Shown: positions 41,314-51,900 of the stretch, piece by piece
Numbering within the stretch: the stretch's first letter is position 1
Layout of the letters: every line of letters starts with the position of its first letter
DNA from: JAOARY01 sp045345765
Lineage (GTDB): Bacteria > Bacillota > Clostridia > Peptostreptococcales > Peptostreptococcaceae
Length of the DNA stretch: 64,000 nt
Reading direction: 5' to 3'
Assembly: GCA_045345765.1 (NCBI GenBank)
Contig: CP148265.1
Span: 1,612,001-1,676,000 of the forward strand
The notes under the pieces: generated by a model
The model's database searches: none
Told to the model about the DNA's origin: nothing
Seen by the model: only the letters and a program-made list of their open reading frames with translations
Made by a program: the position numbers and the translations under genes

Positions 41314-43224
41314 GTGGATAAAAAGAGGATAAGAATCATACTTCTTTTGATTGTTGATATACTTATTATAAATGCAGTTTATTACATAGCTTTATATTTA
41401 AGATTTGATGGAAAGATAGATATGCAATATCTAGATGTTTATAAATCAAGTTTTTTATATCTTACTGGTATTAAAATTGCAGTGTTTTGGTATTTTAAAT
41501 TATATGAAAGTATATGGAAGTATGCAAGTATTGAAGAGATGAGTCAGATTATAATTGCTTGTATAGTAGCTAATACTGGTTGTATTGCTTATATAGCACT
41601 TAATCATTCTATGTTACCTAGATCAGTATATGTAATAGTGGGTCTTCTTGATGTAATGTTCATTGGTGGAAACAGACTTAGTTATAGAACTATAAGAAGG
41701 CTAAAATCTACATCTAATTTAAAGACAAATAAAAAAAGAGTATTAGTTGTAGGTGGAGGAGATGCAGGAGCTATAGTTATAAAGGAATTTAAAAATCATA
41801 AAGAATTAAACAGTAATCCCGTTGCAATTATAGATGATGATGTAACAAAGGAAGGTAGATTAATAAATGGTGTACCTGTTGTTGGTCAAAGATATGATAT
41901 TATGGGTGCTGTTCATAGATATACTATTGATGAAATAGTTATTGCTATTCCCTCAATAGAGAAGTCAGATTTAAGAGAGATTATAGGGGAAGCTGAAAGA
42001 ACAAAAGTTAGAGTTAGAATTCTTCCAGGTATTTACGAACTTATAGATGGTCAAGTTGATATATCTAAGATTCGTGATGTTCAAATAGAAGATTTGCTTG
42101 GTAGAGATCAAGTAAAATTAGATAATCAAAATATTAATGAATATATAGAAAATAAAATAGTATTAGTAACTGGTGGCGGAGGTTCTATTGGTTCAGAACT
42201 TTGTAGGCAAATAGCTAAATTTAGACCTTCGAAACTTATAATATTAGATATTTACGAAAATAATGCTTATGATATTCAAAATGAATTAAAATCAAAATAT
42301 GGTGATATGTTAAATCTAAAGGTACTAATCGCATCAGTTAGAGATGCTAAGAATATAGATAATATAATGAAGGAATATACACCAAATGTGGTATTCCATG
42401 CAGCAGCACATAAGCATGTACCACTTATGGAAGATAGCCCAAAAGAAGCTATCAAGAACAATGTGTTTGGGACCTTTAATGTAGTTAATGCGAGTGATAA
42501 ATACAATGTAAATAAATTTGTATTAATATCTACAGACAAGGCAGTTAATCCAACTAATATAATGGGTGCAAGTAAAAGACTTTGTGAGATGGTGGTTCAA
42601 GCATTTAGTAAAAAAAGTTCAAATACAGAATTTGTTGCAGTTAGGTTTGGAAATGTGCTTGGAAGTAATGGGAGTGTTATACCGTTATTTAAGAAACAAA
42701 TTGAAAATGGTGGGCCAATTACTGTGACTCATGAAGATATTATAAGGTATTTTATGACAATACCAGAAGCAGCGCAACTTGTTATTCAAGCAGGTTCGAT
42801 GGCTAAGGGTGGAGAGATATTTGTGCTTGATATGGGTGAACCAGTTAAGATAATAGATTTGGCAAAGGATCTTATAAGGCTTTCTGGATTTGAAGAAGAT
42901 GAAATTGAAATAAAGATTACTGGACTTAGACCAGGAGAAAAATTATATGAAGAACTTCTTATGGATGAAGAAGGTATAAAATCAACAACTCACCATAAGA
43001 TATTTATAGGTAAGCCTATATTTAGGGATTATGAATTTATAATAAATACTTTAAAGTCTTTGGATGAAGGAATTAAGACTCTTGATAACAAAGGATTAAA
43101 GGAATTAGTTTCTAAGATTGTACCAACTTATAAAAGTAATAAGGAAGTAAATAATAAATTTATAAAAGCTGAAATAAAGGATTCGAAAAAGCAAAAACTA
43201 AAAGTTTCTAAGAGTGTTATCTAG
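41314..43224 (+). CDS. Membrane UDP-sugar 4,6-dehydratase (PglF/CapD/EpsC-like)
   Basis: 636 residues; GTG 41314 is spaced correctly from AGGGGTG, and the GTG at 41305 lies within that site. Four hydrophobic segments occupy about residues 5-125, followed by a CoA-binding-like Rossmann region (VLVVGGGDAGAIV) and then the SDR domain. That domain has VTGGGGSIGSELCRQI near 285, STDKAVNPTNIMGASKR (Met where short-chain dehydrogenases have Tyr, as in PglF/FlaA1) and LRPGEKLYEELL. It should convert UDP-GlcNAc to the 4-keto-6-deoxy sugar used by the aminotransferase at 5966. It stands alone, 33 kb from its pathway partners. Confidence 0.9.
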   Translation: MDKKRIRIILLLIVDILIINAVYYIALYLRFDGKIDMQYLDVYKSSFLYLTGIKIAVFWYFKLYESIWKYASIEEMSQIIIACIVANTGCIAYIALNHSMLPRSVYVIVGLLDVMFIGGNRLSYRTIRRLKSTSNLKTNKKRVLVVGGGDAGAIVIKEFKNHKELNSNPVAIIDDDVTKEGRLINGVPVVGQRYDIMGAVHRYTIDEIVIAIPSIEKSDLREIIGEAERTKVRVRILPGIYELIDGQVDISKIRDVQIEDLLGRDQVKLDNQNINEYIENKIVLVTGGGGSIGSELCRQIAKFRPSKLIILDIYENNAYDIQNELKSKYGDMLNLKVLIASVRDAKNIDNIMKEYTPNVVFHAAAHKHVPLMEDSPKEAIKNNVFGTFNVVNASDKYNVNKFVLISTDKAVNPTNIMGASKRLCEMVVQAFSKKSSNTEFVAVRFGNVLGSNGSVIPLFKKQIENGGPITVTHEDIIRYFMTIPEAAQLVIQAGSMAKGGEIFVLDMGEPVKIIDLAKDLIRLSGFEEDEIEIKITGLRPGEKLYEELLMDEEGIKSTTHHKIFIGKPIFRDYEFIINTLKSLDEGIKTLDNKGLKELVSKIVPTYKSNKEVNNKFIKAEIKDSKKQKLKVSKSVI

Positions 43225-43277
43225 ATAATAAATAAAATGTTTTGAAAAATAGAATCAAAAAATAAATGGGTGCAAAA

Positions 43278-43370
43278 TTATCTTTGTAAACAAGTTTATC
43301 AAGATAATAATATGATTTTTAGAGGTAGTATGAAGATAAAATTAATCTTTATACTGCCTTTATTTTGTTT
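43278..43370 (+). repeat. Dispersed hairpin repeat, copy G (diverged)
   Basis: TATCTTTGTAAACAAG and TCAAGATAATAATATGATTTTT match the left half of the family with many changes, followed by the hairpin GAGGTAGTATGAAGAT / ATCTTTATACTGCCTTT-like arms and a T-rich tail. It follows the dehydratase gene and may serve as its terminator. Confidence 0.7.
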
Positions 43371-43522
43371 AGCAAAGAATCAAAAGCGTAATACAATCAA
43401 GATATTTTGATAGTTAGAATCGTATAAGAATTATTATAAGGAAATTATTAAGAAAATTTAAAAAATTAAGATATTGATAAAATGAAAATATTGCAATAGA
43501 ATCTAGTTAAAGGGGTGATTAT

Positions 43523-44128
43523 ATGGATAATGTAATAAATTATAAATTAAAAGATGAACAAATCAATAAAATTACAAAAAAAACTGATACAAGCCCTATT
43601 GAAGCTAGTAATAGTGCTAAATTATATGATTTAAATGCTTACAAAAAACAAAAAGAAGATATAAAAAGAAAATTGAATTTAGCAAAACAAAGTGAAAAAG
43701 ATAAGATAAATACAAATAAAGAGATTGATATAGCAATACCATGCCCCTTAAGAAAACGATTATTTGCTTTTTTTATAGATGTAATTTTTATATGCTTACC
43801 ATTTGCACTTGATAGAATTATATATGGTGATGGAAATTTTAATTTTTTTATGACTTTTTTTAGTGCAACAGCAGTATATCTTTTAGAAATATATTTTTGG
43901 GAAAATGGTCAAACAGTAGGGAAATTCTATATGAATATACAGGTTGTAAATTCTAAGAACAATGAAGTTTTTGATTTTTCAATGATGTTTATAAGAACTT
44001 TTATAGGTAAGATGATGCTTGGATTTTTAAGCTTTGGTCTTGGGTATTTTTTTGTATTTTTGAATAAGAAGAATAAATCAATACATGATATTGTTTGTAA
44101 TTCGATGGTTGTTGATATTATAAATTAA
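43523..44128 (+). CDS. RDD-family membrane protein
   Basis: 201 residues, SD AAGGGGTG. A charged N-terminal half (about 70 residues) leads to an RDD domain with PLRKRLFAFFIDVIFICLPF, ENGQTVGKFYMNIQVVNSK and KSIHDIVCNSMVVDI, and about three membrane segments. It shares the RDD fold with the C-terminal half of the NERD fusion at 33009. RDD proteins are mostly uncharacterised; some are linked to ion homeostasis. No operon partner is visible. Confidence 0.8.
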   Translation: MDNVINYKLKDEQINKITKKTDTSPIEASNSAKLYDLNAYKKQKEDIKRKLNLAKQSEKDKINTNKEIDIAIPCPLRKRLFAFFIDVIFICLPFALDRIIYGDGNFNFFMTFFSATAVYLLEIYFWENGQTVGKFYMNIQVVNSKNNEVFDFSMMFIRTFIGKMMLGFLSFGLGYFFVFLNKKNKSIHDIVCNSMVVDIIN

Positions 44129-44763
44129 GATTTAAATAGATTCCAAAAGATAAATCATATTGATTTAGAAGTTATATATAAGAATATAGATAATTAAATT
44201 TAAAGAAAATAATGAATGTGATTATATTACAAAATTATTAATTAATAATTTTTAAGTTTATTATATATGATTTAAGGTTATATAATAAATACATTTTAAC
44301 ATATCGAAACAATCTCCTTTTTTTAAAGAAATAAATTTTGATTTAATCAAAATTTATTTCTTTTTTTTTATGTCTTTTTTATATATAAATAAAAATAATT
44401 TTTGAAAGCAAAACTATTATTTTTATTTATATATAACTCTAAAATTACAAAAATAAAATAAAAGAATAATATTTCCCACAAAAACTCAAAAAAATCTGGT
44501 TCAAAAGTTTTAATATTTAGAAACTAGCATCTAATTTAAGGTTATATTTATATTCCTATGATATAATTTAGATTAGAATTATACCGATAATATAATGGGT
44601 AATAAAAATATATAGGTTAAAGAATTTTTAGTATCAAAATTTAAAAATATTTTGTTGGATTTACTAGAAATTAAATATGTAAAGCGCTAAAAGGCAAAAT
44701 GAAAATTGAATATTAAAACAAAGAATTGTTTTTTAAAAAATAAAAAGGAGTGGTAGTAAGTTT
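44129..44763. other. 635-base AT-rich gap before the surface-protein operon
   Basis: Contains the strong terminator at 44327-44370 and otherwise only AT-rich sequence with several TATAAT-like stretches (for example near 44570 and 44590). The promoter of the giant surface-protein operon must lie here, but I cannot choose among candidates. Confidence 0.5.
44327..44370 (+). terminator. Perfect 16-bp stem terminator
   Basis: AGAAATAAATTTTGAT 44327-44342 pairs perfectly with ATCAAAATTTATTTCT 44346-44361 around TTA, followed by eight or more T. It also has an A run on the left, so it could work on both strands. Confidence 0.9.
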
Positions 44764-47700
44764 ATGAGTACATTAAAAAGAAAATTATCTTTAGTACTTA
44801 CATTATCTTTAATTATTATGAGTTTGGCTACAAATTTTTCTTTTGCAAGCTCATATGTTGATTTAACATTTTTATTTAAAGATGATAATTCTAAAGATAT
44901 TTTAGATGGTAGTAAGAATGTTAAATACAGTACTGCTAAGATTTCTATGGATTTTGACAAGAGATTTATGGTGGTTGATAGTAGTAAGATAAAGATTAAA
45001 TGCAATAATGAAGATGAAAATTATAAATTTAATTTTATTGAAAGAACAGGTGGAATAGATTTTATACTAAAAGATCATTATAATCTTAAAAAACAATCGC
45101 TTTATTCTATTTATATACCAAATGATGCAGTAAAGAAAAAAGATGCAGATATTTATGCAAAATCAAAAACAATTTATTTTGTAACAAATACTGATGAAGG
45201 TGTTTATAAAACAGATATATTAAGATCTGTTACTCCAGCTAATGATTCGCATTCGAATGAATATAATGAAGACTCTATTGTATTTGAATTTGCTTCAGAT
45301 ATAGAATTTGTACCTGGTGTAGAGGATAATCTAAGTGATTATATTAAATTAGAATCAACGCCAATTACTAAATATATAGATGAATATTATAAGCCTACAA
45401 ATGAGCAAAGTGATAAATTATCTAACTATGATGTTAAAATTTCAGGCAACAAATTAATTTTAGAATCTAAATATGGAAGAATTAAAGGTTTTGCTAATTA
45501 TAAATTACAACTTAAGGACAAGACTATAAGACTTAAAGATGCTAAACATATAACTAATTACTCAGATTATTCAAGTTTTGAAGTTATAGAGTTCAAAACA
45601 GATAAGATGATAGAAAGTACTTACCCAACTAACAATCAAGAATATGTTGAAGTTGAACCAGATATTACTTTCGAATTCAAATATGATATTGATATTGTAG
45701 ATGTAGAGAAGATACATTTTAAAGATTACAATGCAAATAGATTGCATTTGAATAGAAATAAGATATTTATAAAAGATGGCAACAAACTTGTGGTTAGAAT
45801 CGGAGATAGTGAAGGTAAATATCCACTTAAGAAAAGTCATCTATATACTTTTGTATTAGAAGAAGGTGCAGTTAAATTTAAAGCTCATCCGCTTTCTAAT
45901 TATGAAACTTTAATTAATTTCATAACTCAAGGTGATGGAGATGTTCCTTACCCAACTAAATACTCTTCGGATGATAATATGAAGGATGATATTACAAATA
46001 TAGATGATACTAAATTAGATAAAGATGGTTATATCTATATAAAGATGAATGAAAATATTAGATTTGATAAGGATTTTGATTATTCAAAGAACTTCAAATT
46101 ATCTTTAATGCAATACGTATTACCAAATGAAATAAAACAGACTCCAGATGGAGTTGATTATGGTTCGAGATATGACTATAGATACAATTCAAATACTATA
46201 GGTTATCATGCTGAACTTGCTAACAAATATGCAAATGAAGATGATAAATATGATAATTTAAGAGAGATTCCAATTGCTTATACAGATTTGGATGTAGTAA
46301 ATGGAGATACTATAAGAATTAAACTGGATAATAGTAATCCTAAAACTATGTATTATCATGCTAGATATAAATTATTAATAGATAGATATATATTTGAAAA
46401 TATGTATGGATATAATCCAAATGAAGATATTGAGTTTGAATTCTTTACAGATGTAGATCCTAAGGATAAGAATTTAGATTGGAGACTAGATTTTATAAAG
46501 GCTCAGTCGATTGAAGAATCAAAGGATGCTCCATATAAATCATATATATTAAAAGGGGTTCCAACTTATACAAATTATAAGGGAGACAATACGCAAAGAC
46601 CTCTTACTATTAATGTATTAGGAGAAGTTATTCCTAATCCTAGAGGTTATTCATATTATACAGATACAGTTATTAATCCAAATCCTATAAAGATAAAACA
46701 TGATTATTTGGATGATATAACGTTTAGAGAGATAAACAAGAGTAAAAGAACTGTTTTAGTTGATAAAACTAATGCAACTAATTTATCTCAACCAGAATAT
46801 AAATTATTTATAACAGATGCAGAGGTTAATCAAGATATAAGTTTAGAGTTTGATTCAGAATTAGGAGTAGATCCATCAGATTTAGTTTGGACAACACAAG
46901 ATGCTTCCAAAGTAATAGTTAGTAAAGATGGAGTTATAAGTGCAATATCTGATACTGATGTAGTCTTAGTAAGAGGATGGAAAGATGGAAAAATCTATAT
47001 AGAAGTAAGCTTAAAGATTACAAGAGAATTATCTACTGATTATTGTCAAATTGAATATTATTATGATGAAGATGGAAACAAAAATACAAAGATATTATTA
47101 TATCCAAATAAGGATGAATTAGATTATGGTAAAAGATATACATTAGATGTGCCTAAAGGTACTTTTGTTTCTAGAGATGGAAGTTTGATGGATAGATTAA
47201 ATATTGAATTTATCACAAATGGAGATTTGAATGAAACAATAGGTATTGAGTATTTAGAGGATAATGTATTAAATATCGAGAATTTATACAGGGATCAAAA
47301 AGGCGAATTCTATATTCATGGATATAATTTCAATGAAGAAATAGAAGAAATAGAACTGATTCCTGTAAGTGGATCAAAATCTATATTTGTTCCAAAAAAA
47401 CATATTTATTTCCAAGGTTTAACGAAAATTAAAGTTGTATTAAAGGATGAAATATTAGATCAAACAATAAATCAAGGACAGGATGATTATAAGATACTAA
47501 TTAGATTCAAATCAAGTTCAGCTATTCAAACAAGTGATTTATTTGTTCAAGTAATACAAATGGGAGCTCCAGTTGTATTAGATAGGATACCTGATGCTAA
47601 TGAAAATTTTGATGAACTTGATTTAGAACATGAAGTTGATGATAATTTTACTAAAGGTAGATATTTTATAAAAATTATATTTGATAATCCTGATGGAAGC

Positions 47701-48897
47701 TTAAAATTTGTTGAAAACGATAGTATAGCTTCAACAGGTCTTCAAAAGTTATTAACATCGAGAATAACAACTGCTGGAAGTACAGCAAGTATAATTGATA
47801 CGGATTTTATAAACAATATAAAGGCTGTTGGAGATTTGGAAGTAAAAGATTATATCAATAAATATTTATTTGTTGAAGATGAAGATAAGAAACAAGCTAC
47901 TTTATATATTCCAGTTAAGATAATGAGAGCTTCTACTTCGTACAATATAATTATAAATCCTGGTATAGTTACAAATTATGCAAAAGCAAATGAAACTATA
48001 AGATGGGATATAAAAACTCAAAATGTACCAATAATATCAGATGTTATAACGGGTAGTATTATTGAAGATTATGATGATGATAAACCAGTTATTATAAAGG
48101 GAGATAATTTCTCTGAGAATTCAAGAGTTTATCTTAATGATGAGGAAGCAGATGATGTTGATTACAAGGAAATAGAGGTAAATGGAGTTACTTATAAATT
48201 CCTATATATTTATCTTCCAAATAACTTAGATCCAGGTATATATACAATTAGAGTTAGAAATGATGAGAACCATGAAGCTATTGAATACGGTGCATTTTCT
48301 ATAGTTGAAGAAGGTGAATTTGTACCAGATGATTATTTTGAATACCTTGAAGAGGTAAGAGAAGGGATTATCAAAAAAGATAGTAAATTGAGTGAAGGTA
48401 TCATAGATATAGAAGAAAAATATAATGATGATACAGAACTTGAATTTGATTTAGATGAACTTATGGGAATCAATACTTATATCAGAAAATTAAGTATTGA
48501 GGGAGATGAGGATGATTATATCAACAGCGTAAAGACATATTCTAAATGGGCAGATATAGAAGTTAGATATGCTAAGATTGTTGATGAAGATTATTCTGAT
48601 GAGTTTACAATCTATCTTGGTAGAGTAGAAGATAATATCAAAAGAAATTTAACTATTAGACTTAATAAAATTATAAAATCTGATTTTATACAAGTTAGAG
48701 GAGATAATTTTGAATGTAGAGAAATTAGAGTTTCGATGCCAATAATCTATAATACAAGCCCTATGCTTAGAGTTTATAGATATGATGAGAATTTAAGAAG
48801 ATTTGAAGAAATAAGAGATATAAATGTAGATATGGTTAATAAGAAGGTTAGCTTTACTTCTTACAATCAAGGTATTTTTGTTGTAGTAGAAGAATAA
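44764..48897 (+). CDS. Large exported surface protein with Ig-like/SbsA-like and IPT/TIG domains
   Basis: 1377 residues, SD AAGGAGTGG. Signal peptide MSTLKRKLSLVLTLSLII... ending near FSFASS. Several Big_5-like (SbsA-type) segments are visible, for example DSSKIKIKCNNEDENY, STYPTNNQEYVEVEPDITFE and the repeated YSIYIPNDAVKKKD / LDVPKGTFVSRDG pattern. A BIG2-like piece (DLVWTTQDASKVIVSKDG) lies at about 690-740 and an IPT/TIG domain (VIIKGDNFSENSRVYLNDEE) near 1105. The C-terminal ~180 residues form a separate domain. No LPXTG, SLH or transmembrane anchor is seen, so attachment may be through partners. First gene of an operon with 48915, 17 bases downstream. Confidence 0.85.
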   Translation: MSTLKRKLSLVLTLSLIIMSLATNFSFASSYVDLTFLFKDDNSKDILDGSKNVKYSTAKISMDFDKRFMVVDSSKIKIKCNNEDENYKFNFIERTGGIDFILKDHYNLKKQSLYSIYIPNDAVKKKDADIYAKSKTIYFVTNTDEGVYKTDILRSVTPANDSHSNEYNEDSIVFEFASDIEFVPGVEDNLSDYIKLESTPITKYIDEYYKPTNEQSDKLSNYDVKISGNKLILESKYGRIKGFANYKLQLKDKTIRLKDAKHITNYSDYSSFEVIEFKTDKMIESTYPTNNQEYVEVEPDITFEFKYDIDIVDVEKIHFKDYNANRLHLNRNKIFIKDGNKLVVRIGDSEGKYPLKKSHLYTFVLEEGAVKFKAHPLSNYETLINFITQGDGDVPYPTKYSSDDNMKDDITNIDDTKLDKDGYIYIKMNENIRFDKDFDYSKNFKLSLMQYVLPNEIKQTPDGVDYGSRYDYRYNSNTIGYHAELANKYANEDDKYDNLREIPIAYTDLDVVNGDTIRIKLDNSNPKTMYYHARYKLLIDRYIFENMYGYNPNEDIEFEFFTDVDPKDKNLDWRLDFIKAQSIEESKDAPYKSYILKGVPTYTNYKGDNTQRPLTINVLGEVIPNPRGYSYYTDTVINPNPIKIKHDYLDDITFREINKSKRTVLVDKTNATNLSQPEYKLFITDAEVNQDISLEFDSELGVDPSDLVWTTQDASKVIVSKDGVISAISDTDVVLVRGWKDGKIYIEVSLKITRELSTDYCQIEYYYDEDGNKNTKILLYPNKDELDYGKRYTLDVPKGTFVSRDGSLMDRLNIEFITNGDLNETIGIEYLEDNVLNIENLYRDQKGEFYIHGYNFNEEIEEIELIPVSGSKSIFVPKKHIYFQGLTKIKVVLKDEILDQTINQGQDDYKILIRFKSSSAIQTSDLFVQVIQMGAPVVLDRIPDANENFDELDLEHEVDDNFTKGRYFIKIIFDNPDGSLKFVENDSIASTGLQKLLTSRITTAGSTASIIDTDFINNIKAVGDLEVKDYINKYLFVEDEDKKQATLYIPVKIMRASTSYNIIINPGIVTNYAKANETIRWDIKTQNVPIISDVITGSIIEDYDDDKPVIIKGDNFSENSRVYLNDEEADDVDYKEIEVNGVTYKFLYIYLPNNLDPGIYTIRVRNDENHEAIEYGAFSIVEEGEFVPDDYFEYLEEVREGIIKKDSKLSEGIIDIEEKYNDDTELEFDLDELMGINTYIRKLSIEGDEDDYINSVKTYSKWADIEVRYAKIVDEDYSDEFTIYLGRVEDNIKRNLTIRLNKIIKSDFIQVRGDNFECREIRVSMPIIYNTSPMLRVYRYDENLRRFEEIRDINVDMVNKKVSFTSYNQGIFVVVEE

Positions 48898-48914
48898 TTA
48901 ATGGTGGTGTTAAA

Positions 48915-51900
48915 ATGTCAAACAAAAAACATTTTATAAAAGATATGACTAGAAGAATCCTCGGATTTCTTCTAGCATTGTCTTTGATTTTGGGTGGAGC
49001 GCCGTTGGATGCAATTAAGACGGTTTATGCTGCCGATTATGAAGTTGTAGAAATTGTAATAAGAGCAGATTATGATAAATTTGCTGACAAACCAGAATCG
49101 TTAAAAATACAGGTTCAATTTGATAGGGATGTATCTTCTATATCGCCTCAAGTTAGATATATGGATGTTAATGGAGATTCAGTGCAGTTTAAGGGCGGAA
49201 ACTATGCTCAGCTAGATACTTTTGAATACCTTGCAACTACTGAAGAAGAAATTACTGCGATAAAGGATAATTTACAAGGTATTAAAATTGGTGAAGGTAT
49301 AGCTGATACTTATGAATTTGATTATCCAGGAACATATAATTTAACAGGTACTGATAGTATAGTTAAAAATGGTACAGATTTTATAGTTAGAGGGGAACAT
49401 TTTGACCCTGCTATAAATTCTGATAAAAATGATCCTCCAAATCAAAGAGATATAGATATTGCAGATTCAACTTATGATGTTAGATATCAAGATGCTAATA
49501 CTATTGAAATAAGAGATATCGACGCTGGTAAATTAGGGGTTAAGGATTTAAGTGTTAACCAAACTATAAATAATATAAGCAGTAAAGATGGTTCAAATCA
49601 GGTTGATGTAACTATTTCTAAAAATTATTTAGAGGCTTTTACAGTTACTGATGAGTTTGATTATGAGGGACTAAGAATCACACCTAAAAGAGGTGAAAGA
49701 GATTCGATTGTTTATGTAACTATGGATCCAGGTTTTACATTTGATGAAACTTATTCTGTTTTCTTCTTAGAAAATGATAATGTTAACTTTAATTCTGATT
49801 ATCAAGTTAAAAATGGAGATATAAGAATAAGTCCAGATAAAAGAGTTTTATCTTTTAGAGTGCCAGATGTAAAACAATTAGCTTATCAAGTGGTACTTAC
49901 AAATCAAATTACTCAAAGTGGAGATAATTTAGATAAGTATATAACTAAACGCTCAATTCTTGGAGATTTTTTAGTTACAGCAGTTGGTTCAGGTCCTGCA
50001 ATTAAGGATGTAGACCCAACAAAAGGTTCTAATAATGGGGCAGAAGTTACTATTACTGGTCTTAATTTAGAGGAATTTGGTTATATAGATGGGATTAATA
50101 ACTCTGATTTATCTGATAGTAATTTAGATAAAATAGAAGTTGTTAATGAAAATATTAATACAAGTTTATTTGATCCAGATGGAGGAGAAATTCCTGTTCA
50201 AAAGATTAAAATAACTTATAAAGATGTAAAAGATAATAATGATACACCTATACAAGTTGTAAGAAAGATAACAACATTTATAGGTTCGGATGCTCTTGTT
50301 AAATATGACCCTGCTGATATATTATCTAGTTTTTCTTTTTCGACTTTTGAAGGAAATGCTGGAGGGAATACAGATGATACTTACACAGTAATAACAAAAG
50401 CTACTACAGCTGAAAATGAGACTGTTGATGTTACTGTTATTGTTGAAACTGAATTTCCAAATGGAGAGTATGAAAGAGGTCTTAATATAGTTACGGAAGA
50501 AGATGCATATACTTTCCTTCCTAACAATGTAAAAGGTGAAATTGAAACTGTAACACCAGATAAAATTCAAGTTGTTGAAGCTGGAGCTGATTTTGCAACT
50601 AAAGAAGCTAATTCAATTTTGATTGATGGTTCTGATTTTAATGTATATACGTATGAAGTAGATGGAGAACAAGTAGTTAACTATCCAAAGATTGATTTAG
50701 GTGGATTAATTATTAAAAAGAAAAAAACTAATGGACATTATGAAGTCGTTAGAAATCCAGATACTAATGAAGAACAAGCTATAAGTGGCGCGAGAATTGA
50801 TGTATATAATGATAAAGGAAATTTAATAACTGGAGCTATTGGAAATTCAACAGGAACTAAGATACTTATATATCTTCCAGAAGGTATTAGAATTGAAGAA
50901 GGTAATGTTGATAGAGAGGTTCCTAAAGATGTTCAAGTAGCAAATCCAATACTTGATGATTCCGGTAATGGTGGATACTTTAAATTAGAAGAAGCTATAT
51001 CTTTTGTAACAATAAAGACAGGATTTCCTTCTATTGAAAATGTAGAACCAAATGTTACTGCATTAGAAGAGGGAGAAGCTATTGAAGTTACTGGTACTAA
51101 TTTTGACAATGAAGCTAAGGTTTATATATCTGGTTATGAAATAGATATAGATTCAATAGAAGATTCACAAGATGGTAAGAGTCAGATAATTAAATTTGAT
51201 TCACCAACTTTCCCAGATGTGCAAGAGGGTGAAACGGTACTTCAAGTTATTAATCCAGATGGTGGTAGTGATTCTTATAGATTTATATTTGTAAAATCTA
51301 TAAATGAAAAACCTGAAGTGGAGTCTTTTGCACCTCAAAAAGGTACAAAGGATACTATAGTTGTAGTTGATGGTAAGAATTTTGTTAATAGACAAGTTTC
51401 TGTATCAGATACTTCTGGTATCAATATTTATAGACTGATAGGTACTAGAATATTTTTAAAGGGTGAGAATCAAGGTTCTGATGGAGATGATGTGAATCTT
51501 TATAACACAGATACAGGTCTTCAAAATGGTGTTCCAGAACTTAGGACTTATACTGCGCCATCTTCAAACAGAATTGTTCAAATTGTTGATAATCAAGTGG
51601 AACTTGCTGATTATTATAGAGCAGTTATATTAGAAGAAAATGATGCTGGAAATACGAATTTCTATACAATAGAATATAATGAAAATGATAATATCATACT
51701 TTATGATGGAGGAACAAAAACATTAGTTGGAGAAAAGAAAAACGAGTTTGAGTTCTTATATAAAGATGGTGCTATAAAGGCAGAAAGAAGTGATGGGATT
51801 ATATACAATGTTTTAGTTGGAGATTCAACTCTTACACTGACTAATTCACAAGATGTTAGTGATAGTTTTACTCTTACATTAAAAACAGTGTATTTAATAG